A stretch of 43,132 nt of DNA from Actinomycetota bacterium (GCA_005888335.1 VAWY01000054.1:1-43132), one strand, 5' to 3'. Positions 31,840 to 40,899 are shown, counted from the stretch's first letter. Translations and numbers: made by a program. Notes: generated from the letters alone by a model not told the origin.

Positions 31840-33246
31840 ATGGCGCACGCACCGACAGCAGCCGTCACCGCCAAGGGCATCCGCGACGGCGATCGCGCGG
31901 CGCTGGGCGCCCTTGTGGCGCGACGCGGCGCGGCGGTGCTGGCCTACTGCGACCGCGTGGCGGCGCCGGGCCGCGCGCTCGAGGCGGCCGGCGAGGCGTT
32001 CGCCCGCTTCCGGCGCGAGGTCGTGGCGGCGGCCGAGCCGCGCGCGCTCGACCCCGAGGCGCTGCTGCTGTCCGGGACCCGGCGGGCGGCGGCGGCGTGC
32101 GCGCCCCGGCCGGCCGCCCCGCGCGGCACGCTGGCGCGGCGCCGCGCGGCCACGTGTGCCCTGGTCGCAGAGTTGCTGGTGGCCCGCGCGGAGGGCGAGC
32201 TCACCGCCGCGGACCGGATGCGCCTCGCCCGCCACCTCGAGCGCTGCGAGGACTGCCGCGCGGCGGCGACGCGCTTCACCGAGGGCGAGCGCGCCTACCA
32301 CGACGCGCCCGACCTCCCCCCTCCCGACCCGGCCGCCGGCGGGCTGCTCGCCGCGCTGCGCACGGCGGCCCCCAACGCCGACGAGCGCCACGCGCCGCCC
32401 CGCCCCCAGCCCGCGGGCGCGGCGATCAACGGCAACGGCCGCGCGCTGGGCGCTGGGGCGACCGAGGCGGGCGGGACGCGGCCGGCGGGCGCCGAGGCCC
32501 CCGGCCGACGGCCCGGGGAGCCGGCGACCGCCGCGGGCCGCTCCGGCGCGCCGCCGGTCGCAGCGCCGCCCCACCCGGCGGGCCGCTCCGGCGCCCCGCC
32601 GACGGCAGAGCCGCCCGCAACCGACGACGCGCGCCGACCGCCGACCGGCGACGACCACCCTGGCGAACCCGCCACGGCATCGCCGCCCGGCGAGCCGCAC
32701 GGAGCGCCGGCGCTGTCGTGGGATCCCGCCGAGCTCGCGGCCGCCGGCGCGGCGGGCGGCCGGGACCGTCCGTGGCCGGTGGTCGCCACGCGGATCCTCG
32801 TGCCCTCGCTCGTGCTCGTCGCCGCCGTGGTGGCGGCGCTGGCCGTGGCCGGGGTGTTCGAGGGCGGCGAGGGGCGGGGGCCGGGCGGATCGATCGAGAC
32901 CGAGGCGGTTCTGCCGCCCGCCACCGTGCATGTTCCCCGCCGCGCCCTGACCACGCCGCTGCCCGCCGGCAAGCCCGGACAGCCGTCGCGCGCGCACAAG
33001 CGCTCCGCCGCCGCACCGCCGGCGCCGTCGTCCGCGATCACGCCGGCGCCGCCCACGTCGTCGCCGTCGGCCACGCCCACCCCGCCGGCCGCGCCGCCGC
33101 CCCGGACCGGCGCCGCCCGCCAGAAGACCCACCTGGACGCCCGCGCGCGCAGCAACTCGGAATCCGCCGCGCCGCCGTTCGACGGCGGCGCGCCGGCCGC
33201 CGACGAGCCGGGCGGCTTCCAGCCGGCGACGACGCCGTCGCAGTGA
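31840..33246 (+). CDS. Sigma-region-2-like / anti-sigma zinc-finger fusion, membrane-anchored
   Basis: 468 residues. Residues 10-85 look like sigma-70 region 2 (IRDGDRAALGALVARRGAAV, then GEAFARFRRE), with no region 4 helix-turn-helix. Residues 106-139 match the ZAS/zf-HC2 anti-sigma motif: Cys106, ELLVARAEGEL, and His132-x3-Cys136-x2-Cys139 (HLERCEDC). Residues 180-300 are a disordered Pro/Ala/Gly linker containing a duplicated GRSGAPP unit. A single membrane helix lies at about 313-340, followed by an external Ser/Pro-rich tail. It looks like a fused, probably decayed sigma-like domain and anti-sigma factor. It lies 1 bp before the proline dehydrogenase gene. Confidence 0.78.
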   Translation: MAHAPTAAVTAKGIRDGDRAALGALVARRGAAVLAYCDRVAAPGRALEAAGEAFARFRREVVAAAEPRALDPEALLLSGTRRAAAACAPRPAAPRGTLARRRAATCALVAELLVARAEGELTAADRMRLARHLERCEDCRAAATRFTEGERAYHDAPDLPPPDPAAGGLLAALRTAAPNADERHAPPRPQPAGAAINGNGRALGAGATEAGGTRPAGAEAPGRRPGEPATAAGRSGAPPVAAPPHPAGRSGAPPTAEPPATDDARRPPTGDDHPGEPATASPPGEPHGAPALSWDPAELAAAGAAGGRDRPWPVVATRILVPSLVLVAAVVAALAVAGVFEGGEGRGPGGSIETEAVLPPATVHVPRRALTTPLPAGKPGQPSRAHKRSAAAPPAPSSAITPAPPTSSPSATPTPPAAPPPRTGAARQKTHLDARARSNSESAAPPFDGGAPAADEPGGFQPATTPSQ

Positions 33247-33247
33247 C

Positions 33248-34594
33248 GTGAGCACAGCGCCGGCCGATCTCGAACATGACATCCGCGAGATCGGCGCCCG
33301 GCTGGCGGCGGCCTTCCCGAGTGCGGCGCGCCACCCGGTCAAGGCGCTCGACGCCAAGGCGATGGACCTCGCCGCCCAGGACGACGAGCTGCGCGCGGCG
33401 CTCTTCCGCTTCGTCGACGTCGTCCCCGCCTGCCGGTCCCTGGACGACCTCGCCGCCCACCTGACCAGCTTCCTCGAGGAGGTCGAGACGCGGCCTCCGC
33501 CGCTCGCGATGGCGATGCGGATGGGCGACAGCCGCGCCGGGCGCAAGGCGCTGGGCGCCGCGTCCGCCGCCGGCGTGCGGCACATGGCCCACCGGTTCAT
33601 CGTCGCCGAGACCCCACGCGGCGCCGAGAAGGTGCTCCGCGACCTCTGGCACGACGGCGTCGCGACGTCGGTCGACCTCCTCGGCGAGGCCACCGTCACC
33701 ACCACCGAGGCCGACCGCTACGCGCAGCGCTGCGCCGACGCGCTCCGCTCGCTCGCCGAGATCTACGCGCGGCTGCCCGCCCGCCCCGCCCTCGAGCAGG
33801 ACGCCAGCGGCCGCCTCCCCCGCGCCAACCTCTCGGTCAAGGTCAGCGCGCTCACTCCCCTGCTGCGCCCCGACGCCCCCGAGCGCGGCAAGCGCGACGC
33901 CGCCACGCGCCTGCGCGGCCTCCTGCGCCTCGCCGCCGAGCTCGACGCGCACCTGCACATCGACATGGAGTCGCTCGACTCGCGCGAGGCGATCGCCGAA
34001 CTCGTCCGCGAGCTCCTCGCCGAGGAGGAGTTCCGCGCCGGGCCGAGCGCCGGGGTCGTCCTGCAGGCCTACCTGCGCGACAGCGGCGAGCTGCTCGACC
34101 GTCTCCTCGATTGGGCCCGCGCGACGCCGCGGGCCACCCCGCTCGTCGTGCGTCTCGTCAAGGGCGCCTACTGGGACCACGAGATCGTCGAGGCGCGCCA
34201 GCACGGCTGGCCGGCGCCGGTCTTCGACGTCAAGGCCGACTGCGACCGCAACTTCGAGGCCCTGACCGTCCGCCTGCTCGAGGCCCGTCCGCTCGTCCGC
34301 GTCGCGGTGGCCAGTCACAACCTGCGCTCGGTCGCGCACGCGATCGCCGCCAATCGCCGGACCGGCAGCGACGACCGCGACCTCGAGCTCCAGGTCCTGC
34401 GCGGCCTGGGCGACGACCTCCAGCACGCGCTCGCCGCCCAGGGCTTCCGCGTACGGACGTACTGCCCCGTCGGCGACCTCGTCGCGGGCATGGCCTACCT
34501 CGTCCGCCGCCTCCTCGAGAACACCTCCAACGAATCGTTCCTCCACGAGCAGGCGCGCGGCGTGCCGCTCGAGCAGCTGCTCGCCGCGCCTTGA
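33248..34594 (+). CDS. putB: Proline dehydrogenase
   Basis: 448 residues from a GTG at 33248. It has the FAD barrel signatures of proline dehydrogenases: DLLGEATVTTTEADRY, LSVKVSALTPL, HIDMES, LVVRLVKGAYWDHEI, VASHNLRSV, and the C-terminal YCPVGDLVAGMAYLVRRLLE followed by NTSNES. It oxidises proline to pyrroline-5-carboxylate and passes electrons to the membrane quinone pool. The N-terminal ~110 residues form the helical arm seen in longer PRODHs. Its stop overlaps the TTG start of the next gene (TTGA), so the two steps of proline catabolism are co-translated rather than fused as in PutA. Confidence 0.95.
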   Translation: MSTAPADLEHDIREIGARLAAAFPSAARHPVKALDAKAMDLAAQDDELRAALFRFVDVVPACRSLDDLAAHLTSFLEEVETRPPPLAMAMRMGDSRAGRKALGAASAAGVRHMAHRFIVAETPRGAEKVLRDLWHDGVATSVDLLGEATVTTTEADRYAQRCADALRSLAEIYARLPARPALEQDASGRLPRANLSVKVSALTPLLRPDAPERGKRDAATRLRGLLRLAAELDAHLHIDMESLDSREAIAELVRELLAEEEFRAGPSAGVVLQAYLRDSGELLDRLLDWARATPRATPLVVRLVKGAYWDHEIVEARQHGWPAPVFDVKADCDRNFEALTVRLLEARPLVRVAVASHNLRSVAHAIAANRRTGSDDRDLELQVLRGLGDDLQHALAAQGFRVRTYCPVGDLVAGMAYLVRRLLENTSNESFLHEQARGVPLEQLLAAP

Positions 34595-36177
34595 CCGTGA
34601 TCGCTCTCCCGCCCTTCGCCAACGAGCCGATCCTCGAGCTGCGCCGCGCCTCAGAGCGCCAGCGCCTGCTCGACGCCCTCGTCGCGCTCGAGCCCAAGCT
34701 GCCGCTGCGCGTGCCGGTGCTCATCGGCGCCGACGCGCGCGACGGCGAGGAGATCGTCTCGACCGACCCCGGCAACCCGGAGCGCGTCGTCGCGGTCGCC
34801 GCGAGCGCCACCGCCGCCGAGGTCGACGCCGCGGCGCGCGCCGCGGCCGGCGCCTTCCCCGGCTGGGCGCGGCGCAGCGCCGCCGAGCGCGCCGGCGCGC
34901 TCGTCGCCGCCGCGGCCTGGCTGCGCGAGCGCCGCGCCGAGGTCGCCGCGCTCGAGGTCCGCGAGTGCGCGAAGCCGTGGGCCGAGGCCGACGCCGACGT
35001 CTGCGAGGCGATCGACTTCCTGGAGTTCTACGCCCGCGGCGCGCTGTCCCTCGACGCCGGCCGCCCTCTGCTCCAGGTGCCCGGCGAGCGCAACGAGATG
35101 CGCTACGTGCCGCGCGGCGTCTGCGGCGTGATCGCCCCGTGGAACTTCCCGGTGGCCATCCCGATGGGCATGGTGGCCGCCGCCCTGGTGACGGGCAACA
35201 CGGCCGTCCTCAAGCCCGCCGAGCAGGCGCCCGGCTGCGGGCTCGTCGTCGTGCGCGCGCTGCGTGAGGGCGGCGGCGTGCCCGACGAGGCGCTCGCGCT
35301 GCTGCCCGGCGAGGGCGACACCGGCGCCGCGCTCGTCCGCCACCCGCTCGTGCACGTGATCGCGTTCACCGGGTCGGCGCCGGTCGGGCTGGCGATCCTG
35401 CGGGCGGCCGGCGACACGCCCGAGGAGCAGCGCCACCTCAAGCGCGTCGTCGCCGAGATGGGCGGCAAGAACTGCGTGCTCGTCGACGGCGACGCCGATC
35501 TCGACGACGCCGTGCCCGCGATCGTCCAGTCGGCCTTCGGCTACGCGGGGCAGAAGTGCTCGGCGGCGGCGCGCGTCATCGTCCACGAGGCGATCCACGA
35601 CGCGCTCCTCGAGCGCCTCGCCGGCGCGGTCGCCGTGCTCGAGGTGGGCCAGGCCGACACGTTCGGCATCGACGTGCCGCCGGTCATCGAGCGCGCCGCG
35701 CAGGAGCGCGTGGACCGCTACACCCAGATCGCCGCGCGCGACGGCCGGATCGCCGCGCAGGCCGCCGACGGCGCCGTTCCGACCGCCGGCTGGTTCTGCG
35801 CGCCGACGCTCGCCGCCGACCTCGATCCTGCCTCGCCCCTCCTGCGCGAGGAGGTCTTCGGCCCGCTGCTGACCGTCGAGCGCGCGCGCGACCTCGACGA
35901 GGCGGTCGCGCGCGTCGACGAGCTGCGCTTCGCCCTCACCGGCGGGCTGTTCTCCCGCAACCCCCGCACGGTCGACGAGGTCGCCGCCCGCCTGCCGGTC
36001 GGCAACCTCTACGTCAACCGCGCCATCACCGGCGCGATGGTGGCCCGCCAGCCGTTCGGCGGCAACCGCATCTCGGGCACGGGCACAAAGGCCGGCGGAC
36101 CGGACTACCTGCTCTCGTTCGTCGAGCCGCGGGTGATCACCGAGAACACGATGCGGCACGGGCTGGTGGTGGAGTAG
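34591..36177 (+). CDS. rocA: 1-pyrroline-5-carboxylate dehydrogenase
   Basis: 528 residues from the TTG at 34591; the GTG at 34597 is an equally possible start. It is an aldehyde dehydrogenase: VIAPWNFPVAIPMGM, VLKPAEQAPG, FTGSAPVG, catalytic Glu289 (AEMGGKN), nucleophile Cys323 (GYAGQKCSA) and the C-terminal PFGGNRISGTGTKAGGPDYL. The opening PPFANEPILELRR is typical of the PutA-type P5C dehydrogenases. It oxidises glutamate semialdehyde to glutamate with NAD+, the second step after proline dehydrogenase. The gene 3' end overlaps a convergent small gene by 41 bp. Confidence 0.95.
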   Translation: MTVIALPPFANEPILELRRASERQRLLDALVALEPKLPLRVPVLIGADARDGEEIVSTDPGNPERVVAVAASATAAEVDAAARAAAGAFPGWARRSAAERAGALVAAAAWLRERRAEVAALEVRECAKPWAEADADVCEAIDFLEFYARGALSLDAGRPLLQVPGERNEMRYVPRGVCGVIAPWNFPVAIPMGMVAAALVTGNTAVLKPAEQAPGCGLVVVRALREGGGVPDEALALLPGEGDTGAALVRHPLVHVIAFTGSAPVGLAILRAAGDTPEEQRHLKRVVAEMGGKNCVLVDGDADLDDAVPAIVQSAFGYAGQKCSAAARVIVHEAIHDALLERLAGAVAVLEVGQADTFGIDVPPVIERAAQERVDRYTQIAARDGRIAAQAADGAVPTAGWFCAPTLAADLDPASPLLREEVFGPLLTVERARDLDEAVARVDELRFALTGGLFSRNPRTVDEVAARLPVGNLYVNRAITGAMVARQPFGGNRISGTGTKAGGPDYLLSFVEPRVITENTMRHGLVVE

Positions 36178-36358
36178 CCAGGTCGCCGGGCGACCGGCGC
36201 AGCGCCCGCGCCGGGCCGAGCTCGGCGACCCACTGCGCGGCGAGCTCGGCGGCATAGCGGCACCCGGCGCCCTCGTGGTCGCGGACGAGGCGCAGGTAGG
36301 CGTCAAAGCGCCGCGACCGCGGGCCCCCCTCGCGGGAGAGCCCGTACACGGTCGCCAT
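36137..36358 (-). CDS. Small protein of unknown function
   Basis: 73 residues from the ATG at 36358; a TTG at 36391 would overlap the DoxX stop as TTGA and add 11 residues. The sequence is helical and charged (FDAYLRLVRDHEGAGCRYAA then ELAAQWVAELG), with one Cys and no membrane segment. Third codon positions are GC-rich until the last ~40 bp, which are antisense to the P5C dehydrogenase end. I do not recognise it. It is probably the last gene of the PdxS-PdxT-DoxX unit. Confidence 0.55.
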   Translation of the reverse strand: MATVYGLSREGGPRSRRFDAYLRLVRDHEGAGCRYAAELAAQWVAELGPARALRRSPGDLATPPPARAASCSR

Positions 36359-36387
36359 GGCGTGAAGCGTCGGTGCGACGCGAACCG

Positions 36388-36981
36388 TCAAGTCTGCGTC
36401 GGCTGCTGCTCGGCCGCCTGCGTCGTGCCGTCGCCCTCGCCTGCGAAGCGGCCGGCCGACGTCGCGGCCGGCTCGGCCTCGGGCGCGGCCTCGGGCGCCG
36501 GCGCAGGCTCGGTCAGCCGCTCGGTGACCAGGTACGACCCCGCGATCCCCGCGCCCAGCGAGAGCGCTGCCCACGCCGGACCCTTGAGCCGCGGAAAGAG
36601 CGCGGCGTCGACCGACGCCGAGCCCGGGCCGTGCTCGGCGAGGTCGGTCAGCGCCGCGATCAGCACCAGGTTGTACTCGTAGCCGCCCTCGGTCACCCAC
36701 GGTCCCTTGGGCGCGTGCACCTTGCGGATGGCGGTGACCATCGTGCCGATCAGCAGCGTCGTGGCGAGCGGCGTCAGCGCGCCGAGCGCGAGCAGTCCGC
36801 CGCCGACGGTCTCGGACAGGCCCGCCGCGGTCGCGTGCCGCTTGCCCGGCCGCAGCCCGAGCATCTCGAAGAAGCCGGCGGTCCCCTCGATGCCATGGCC
36901 GCCGAACCAGCCCTTGAGCTTCTGCAGGCCGTGGCCCATGAAGAGGATCCCGATCACACCGCGTAGTGCTGCACTGAACAT
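36388..36981 (-). CDS. DoxX-family membrane protein
   Basis: 197 residues. The ATG at 36981 is supported by GGAGG six bases upstream; an in-frame start at 37011 is less likely. Four membrane helices fit DoxX: FSAALRGVIGILFMGHGLQK, GLSETVGGGLLALGAL, LATTLLIGTMVTAI and GPAWAALSLGAGIAGSYLV. The pattern HGLQKLKGWFGGHGIEGTAG, then FFEMLGL is typical. DoxX proteins are linked to quinone or thiol redox systems. A 45-residue Ala/Pro/Glu-rich tail (EPAPAPEAAPEAEPAATSAG) is unusual and probably disordered. It lies 55 bp after pdxT. Confidence 0.88.
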   Translation of the reverse strand: MFSAALRGVIGILFMGHGLQKLKGWFGGHGIEGTAGFFEMLGLRPGKRHATAAGLSETVGGGLLALGALTPLATTLLIGTMVTAIRKVHAPKGPWVTEGGYEYNLVLIAALTDLAEHGPGSASVDAALFPRLKGPAWAALSLGAGIAGSYLVTERLTEPAPAPEAAPEAEPAATSAGRFAGEGDGTTQAAEQQPTQT

Positions 36982-37036
36982 CGCCAACCTCCGCTGTCGT
37001 TGCGCCAGCAACCAGCCTGTCCGCCCAGCGGGCGGC

Positions 37037-37609
37037 TCAAACGCGATCAGTAGGCCGCGCGCGGACGCGTTCCAGGAAGCGCGCGTGGAGACGCGTCTCG
37101 CCCGTGAGCTCGGGGTGGAAGCTGACGACGAGCATGTCCCCCTGCTCGGCGGCCACCGGATGGCCGTCGACCTCGGCGAGGATCGTCACGTCATCGCCGG
37201 CCTCGGCGATCCACGGCGCGCGGATGAAGACCGCGCGCACCGGCCCGCCGTCCATGCCGGGGAAGTCGAGGTCGGCCTCGAACGAGCGGACCTGGCGGCC
37301 GAACGCGTTGCGCCGCGCGACGATGTCCATGACGCCCAGGTGGTCGCGGTCGAGCATGATCAGCCCGGCGCACGTGCCGAAGATCGGGGTCCCGGCGGCC
37401 GCGAGCTCGCGCAGCGGCTCGGCGAGGCCCTCGCGCTCGATGCCCAGCGTCATCGTCGTGGACTCGCCGCCCGGGATGATCAGCCCGTCGAGCCCCTCGA
37501 GGCCGGCCGGCGTGCGCACCTCGCGCGGGTGCGCGCCGAGCTCGCGCAGGACCTTCGCGTGCGCCTCGAAGTCGCCCTGTAGGGCGAGGACGCCGACGAC
37601 CGGCGTCAC
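37037..37609 (-). CDS. pdxT: Pyridoxal 5'-phosphate synthase glutaminase subunit PdxT
   Basis: 190 residues from a GTG at 37609 that overlaps the pdxS stop (GTGA). The glutamine amidotransferase triad is present: Cys80 (FGTCAGL), His165 and Glu167 (SFHPELTG), along with the PGGESTTM oxyanion region. PdxT hydrolyses glutamine and channels ammonia to PdxS in a 12+12 complex that makes pyridoxal phosphate. Length is normal. Confidence 0.96.
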   Translation of the reverse strand: MTPVVGVLALQGDFEAHAKVLRELGAHPREVRTPAGLEGLDGLIIPGGESTTMTLGIEREGLAEPLRELAAAGTPIFGTCAGLIMLDRDHLGVMDIVARRNAFGRQVRSFEADLDFPGMDGGPVRAVFIRAPWIAEAGDDVTILAEVDGHPVAAEQGDMLVVSFHPELTGETRLHARFLERVRARPTDRV

Positions 37610-38490
37610 CACCCGCGCGGCGAGAGCAGCTGCTCGGTCTCGAGCTTGCGCGCCTCGAGCGAGATCATGGGCGCGCCGAGCCCCTCGCTCGCCTTGGCCA
37701 CCCGCAGCGGGTCGTTGAAGTGCGTCGTGGCCTCGACGATGGCCCGCGCGCGGGGCGCCGGATCCTCGGACTTGAAGATCCCCGAGCCGACGAAGACCGC
37801 CTCGGCCCCGAGCTGCATGACCAGCGAGGCGTCGGCCGGCGTGGCGATCCCGCCGGCGCAGAACAGCGGCACCGGCAACCGCCCCTCGTGGGCGACGGCG
37901 CGGACGATGTCGTAGGGCGCCTGCAGCGCCTTGGCCGCGGCGAACAGCTCGGCCTCGTCGAGCGTCCCGAGCCGCTTGATCTCCCCGACGATCGCCCGCA
38001 GGTGGCGGACCGCCTCGACGATGTCGCCGGTGCCCGCCTCGCCCTTGGACCGGATCATCGCCGCGCCCTCGCCGATGCGCCGCAGCGCCTCGCCGAGATT
38101 GGTGGCCCCGCACACGAACGGCACCTTGAACGCCCACTTGTCGATGTGGTGAGCCTCGTCGGCGGGCGTCAGCACCTCGGACTCGTCGATGTAGTCGACC
38201 TCGAGCGCCTCGAGCACCTGCGCCTCGGCGAAGTGGCCGATGCGCGCCTTGGCCATGACCGGGATGGTCACCGCCTCCTGGATGGCGCGGATCATCGCCG
38301 GGTCGCTCATCCGGGCCACGCCGCCGTCGCGGCGGATGTCCGCGGGGACGCGCTCGAGCGCCATGACGGCGGCCGCGCCGGCGTCCTCGGCGATCTTGGC
38401 GTGCTCCGGCGTGACGACGTCCATGATGACGCCGCCCTTGAGCATCTCGGCGAGGCCGGCCTTGACCCGGAACGTGGCTTCGTCGCGCAT
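37606..38490 (-). CDS. pdxS: Pyridoxal 5'-phosphate synthase subunit PdxS
   Basis: 294 residues from the ATG at 38490; a GTG at 38502 would add four residues. Very conserved: [54 protein letters not shown] with the R5P-binding Lys, and [18 protein letters not shown] with the second active Lys region. PdxS condenses ribose-5-phosphate, glyceraldehyde-3-phosphate and ammonia from PdxT into pyridoxal phosphate. It lies 25 bp after an RpiR-type regulator gene, which may control it. Confidence 0.97.
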   Translation of the reverse strand: MRDEATFRVKAGLAEMLKGGVIMDVVTPEHAKIAEDAGAAAVMALERVPADIRRDGGVARMSDPAMIRAIQEAVTIPVMAKARIGHFAEAQVLEALEVDYIDESEVLTPADEAHHIDKWAFKVPFVCGATNLGEALRRIGEGAAMIRSKGEAGTGDIVEAVRHLRAIVGEIKRLGTLDEAELFAAAKALQAPYDIVRAVAHEGRLPVPLFCAGGIATPADASLVMQLGAEAVFVGSGIFKSEDPAPRARAIVEATTHFNDPLRVAKASEGLGAPMISLEARKLETEQLLSPRGW

Positions 38491-38515
38491 GGCGAAGCGC
38501 ACGATACAAGCCGGA

Positions 38516-39391
38516 CTACTTCAGCCTGAACGCCTTTATCCGCTCCGCGTACTGCGATGCGTCGCGGCTGTACACGCCGTACGCGAGCGCCTGGACCACG
38601 GCCAGCAGCGCGGTGTGCGAGCGCACGTACGCGGGCGAGTTCGAGGAGTAGTAGAGCCGCACCTGCGCGAGCTTGGCGACCTCGCTGAGCGTCGCGTCGG
38701 TGATGGCCACGGTCTTGGCCTTCCGGTGGCGGGCGAGCTTCATCGCGCGCACGACGAGCGGGTGCGGGCGCCCGGCGCTCAGGCCGACGACGAGCGTGTC
38801 GGCGTCGATGCGGCTCAGCTTGCCGAGCGCCTCCTGCGACGGTGAGGCGACGATGTCGGCGCGCAGGTCCAGCAGCGCGAGCAGGTGGCGCAGGTAGGAC
38901 GCGAAGAACGCCATCTGGTCGGTGCCGACGATCAGCACGCGGGGCGCGCACGACAGCGCGTCGATGGCCGCCTCGACGTCGGAGCGCGAGACGCGGCGCG
39001 CGGTCTCCTCGACGTTGACGTGGTCGGCGGCCAGCGCGGTCTCGAACTCGCTCTGGTCGAGCGAGAACAGCGGCGCCGCTGCGGCGCCCCCCGTCGCCTG
39101 CGGGGCGTGCATGCGGCGGTACTCCTCGCGCGCCGCGCCCTGCAGCTCGGGGAAGCCCTCGAAGCCGAGCGCCTGCGAGAAGCGCACGACCGTCGAGCTC
39201 GACGTGTTCGCGCGCCGGGCGAGCTCCTCGGCCGTCTGGAAGGCCGCCTCATCGAGGTGGTCGACGATGTACTGCGCGACGTCCTTCTGCGAGCGCGAGA
39301 ACTCGTCGAAGCGCGCCTGGATGTAGGCCGCCAGCGTCTGATGGCGAACGCCCTCGTAGGGCAGCGGGGTGGTCGTCGCGGCGCGCTTCAT
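38516..39391 (-). CDS. RpiR/MurR-family transcriptional regulator with SIS domain
   Basis: 291 residues. The N-terminal HTH_6 domain covers about 18-95 ([20 protein letters not shown], then [20 protein letters not shown]). The C-terminal SIS sugar-isomerase-like domain covers about 135-275 ([38 protein letters not shown]). Members bind phosphosugars and repress or activate sugar genes. Placed directly upstream of pdxS on the same strand, it may be the first gene of the pdxST unit and respond to a sugar phosphate. Actinobacterial pdxST is more often linked to a MocR-type PdxR, so this arrangement is notable. Confidence 0.9.
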   Translation of the reverse strand: MKRAATTTPLPYEGVRHQTLAAYIQARFDEFSRSQKDVAQYIVDHLDEAAFQTAEELARRANTSSSTVVRFSQALGFEGFPELQGAAREEYRRMHAPQATGGAAAAPLFSLDQSEFETALAADHVNVEETARRVSRSDVEAAIDALSCAPRVLIVGTDQMAFFASYLRHLLALLDLRADIVASPSQEALGKLSRIDADTLVVGLSAGRPHPLVVRAMKLARHRKAKTVAITDATLSEVAKLAQVRLYYSSNSPAYVRSHTALLAVVQALAYGVYSRDASQYAERIKAFRLK

Positions 39392-39643
39392 GTGCGCACC
39401 GGTCTTTCGACGGGGTCCCGGCCGCTCCTCCCCACCGCCGGTCGCGGATGGCCGCCAACACGACGAACGCCTGGCGTGGGGGGCCAGGCGCTCGGGGGCA
39501 GACGGAGTTTTCCGCCCTGCCGTCTGCCGGTCCGAGGAAGCGGGCTTGGGGGTGAGGCCGAACCGCTTCCTCGGATGTGTGTTGTGTTCGGGGCTTCCCC
39601 AGCGGTTCGGGAGGGCAAACGCGAACTGTCAGGATTGGGACGC
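39392..39643. promoter_or_regulatory. Structured divergent intergenic region with alternative hairpins
   Basis: 252 bp between the RpiR gene (minus) and the hydrolase gene (plus). In order: CGCCTGGC/GCCAGGCG (39468-39475 with 39483-39490); GGCAGACGG/CCGTCTGCC (39497-39505 with 39520-39528); a 13-bp perfect stem TCCGAGGAAGCGG/CCGCTTCCTCGGA (39531-39543 with 39563-39575); and GGGG/CCCC at 39590-39600. The sequence CCGAACCGCT (39558-39567), which overlaps the right arm of the 13-bp stem, can instead pair with AGCGGTTCGG (39601-39610). The two pairings exclude each other, as in attenuators and riboswitches. The hydrolase start follows 33 nt later. No known riboswitch class was recognised. Confidence 0.7.
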
Positions 39644-40498
39644 ATGCGCCTGGAGGACCTGCCGCCGGTCGCCGGCGTGCGTCATCGGACGGTCGCGACG
39701 CGCGGCGTGAGCCTCCATGTGGCCGAGGCGGGCGACGGCCCGCCGCTGGTGCTGCTCCACGGGTGGCCGCAGCACTGGTGGTCGTTTCGCGCGCTCATCC
39801 CGCGGCTCGCCGAGCGCTATCGCGTCATCGCGCCCGACCTGCGCGGCTGGGGGTGGTCGGACGCGCCGCCGGGCGACTACGCCAAGACGACGTTCGCCGC
39901 CGACGTGCTGGCCCTGCTCGACGCCGAGGACCTCGACCGCGTGCGGCTCGTGGGCCACGACTGGGGCGGCTACGCGGCCTTCCTGCTCGCCCTCCAGCAT
40001 CCCGAGCGCGTCGAGCGGGTCGTCGCGCTCGACATCGCGCCGCCGTGGCGGACGCCGGCGCATCCCGGCCAGCTGCTCTTCCTGCCGTTCGCGAGCTATC
40101 AATTCGCGCTCGCCACGCCGTGGCTCGGCCTGCGGCTGATGACGTCGGGTCGGCTGGTGCCCCTGATCCTGCGCCTGGGCTCGGGGCCGCGCTTTCGCTT
40201 CGGCGACGACGAGGTCGCCGCCTACACCGAGCCGCTGCGCGAGCCGGCGCGCGCAGCGGCGAGCGTGGCGTGCTACCGGACGTTCCTCACGCGCGAGCTG
40301 GTCGCGCAGGCGCGCCGCCGCAACGACCTGCGCGTCCCGGCGCTGCTGCTGTGGGGCGAGACCAGCCTGCTGCGGCGGATCGCCGGCACCAGCCCTGGGG
40401 TCCCGACCGAGGTGATCGCCGGCGCCGGTCACTTCCTCGCCGAGGAGGCTCCCGAGGCGGTCCTTCAGATCGCCGAGCCGTTCCTCGCGCGCGCCTAG
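39644..40498 (+). CDS. Epoxide-hydrolase-like alpha/beta hydrolase
   Basis: 284 residues. The oxyanion motif HGWP (39-42) with HWWSFRALIPRLA, and the nucleophile elbow GHDWGG with Asp106, are those of epoxide hydrolases and haloalkane dehalogenases rather than serine esterases. His263 (GAGHFLAEEAPE) completes the catalytic set. A cap region of about 70 residues lies between (FASYQFALATPWLG). It should open epoxides or hydrolyse a halide or ester. The start is preceded by AGGATTGGGACGC. Its TAG stop overlaps the convergent regulator's TAG within CTAG. Confidence 0.9.
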   Translation: MRLEDLPPVAGVRHRTVATRGVSLHVAEAGDGPPLVLLHGWPQHWWSFRALIPRLAERYRVIAPDLRGWGWSDAPPGDYAKTTFAADVLALLDAEDLDRVRLVGHDWGGYAAFLLALQHPERVERVVALDIAPPWRTPAHPGQLLFLPFASYQFALATPWLGLRLMTSGRLVPLILRLGSGPRFRFGDDEVAAYTEPLREPARAAASVACYRTFLTRELVAQARRRNDLRVPALLLWGETSLLRRIAGTSPGVPTEVIAGAGHFLAEEAPEAVLQIAEPFLARA

Positions 40499-40899
40499 TG
40501 GCGGAAGCGCAGCCGGACCTCGTCGAGGTCGGGCAGGACCGCGAGCTGCTGCCAGCCGCGCGCGCCCAGCGCCCACGCGCGGCCGTCCTCGCGCAGGACG
40601 ATGCGCGGCCGGAGCTCGCCGCACGTGACGGCCAGCCGGGCCTCGCTCAGCGGCCAGGTGCCGTACTCGCCGCGCAGGCGCTCGACCGTGTGGCGCACGT
40701 CGGCGTGGCGCACGCCGCGGGCGAGCAGGTCGGCGACGATCGCCGCCTCGGCGACGTCCTCGACGGAGTACACGCGCGGCTCGCCCGTCGACTGCGAGGA
40801 GCGGATGTAGCCGCGCCGCGCCCACTGCCCGATGGTCGTGCCCGAGACGCCCGCGAGCTCACCCACCTCGGCAGCGAGGAGGCGACCATGCGCGGACAT
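40495..40899 (-). CDS. MerR-like helix-turn-helix regulator
   Basis: 134 residues. The N-terminus is a MerR-type winged helix: AAEVGELAGVSGTTIGQWAR, RGYIRSS and EPRVYSVEDVAEAAIVADLL (residues 9-60). The remaining ~70 residues (HADVRHTVERLRGEYGTWPL; GRAWALGARGWQQLAVLPDL) are not a typical MerR effector domain and lack Cys. It resembles the DUF433/MerR-like DNA-binding proteins of toxin-antitoxin or stress loci. No partner toxin is adjacent. It lies 49 bp after the STAS gene and its stop overlaps the hydrolase stop. Confidence 0.8.
   Translation of the reverse strand: MSAHGRLLAAEVGELAGVSGTTIGQWARRGYIRSSQSTGEPRVYSVEDVAEAAIVADLLARGVRHADVRHTVERLRGEYGTWPLSEARLAVTCGELRPRIVLREDGRAWALGARGWQQLAVLPDLDEVRLRFRH

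Noticed and set aside
39392..39643. Known riboswitch for the hydrolase leader
   Set aside because: No conserved core of any class I know could be recognised; only the alternative stems are supported.
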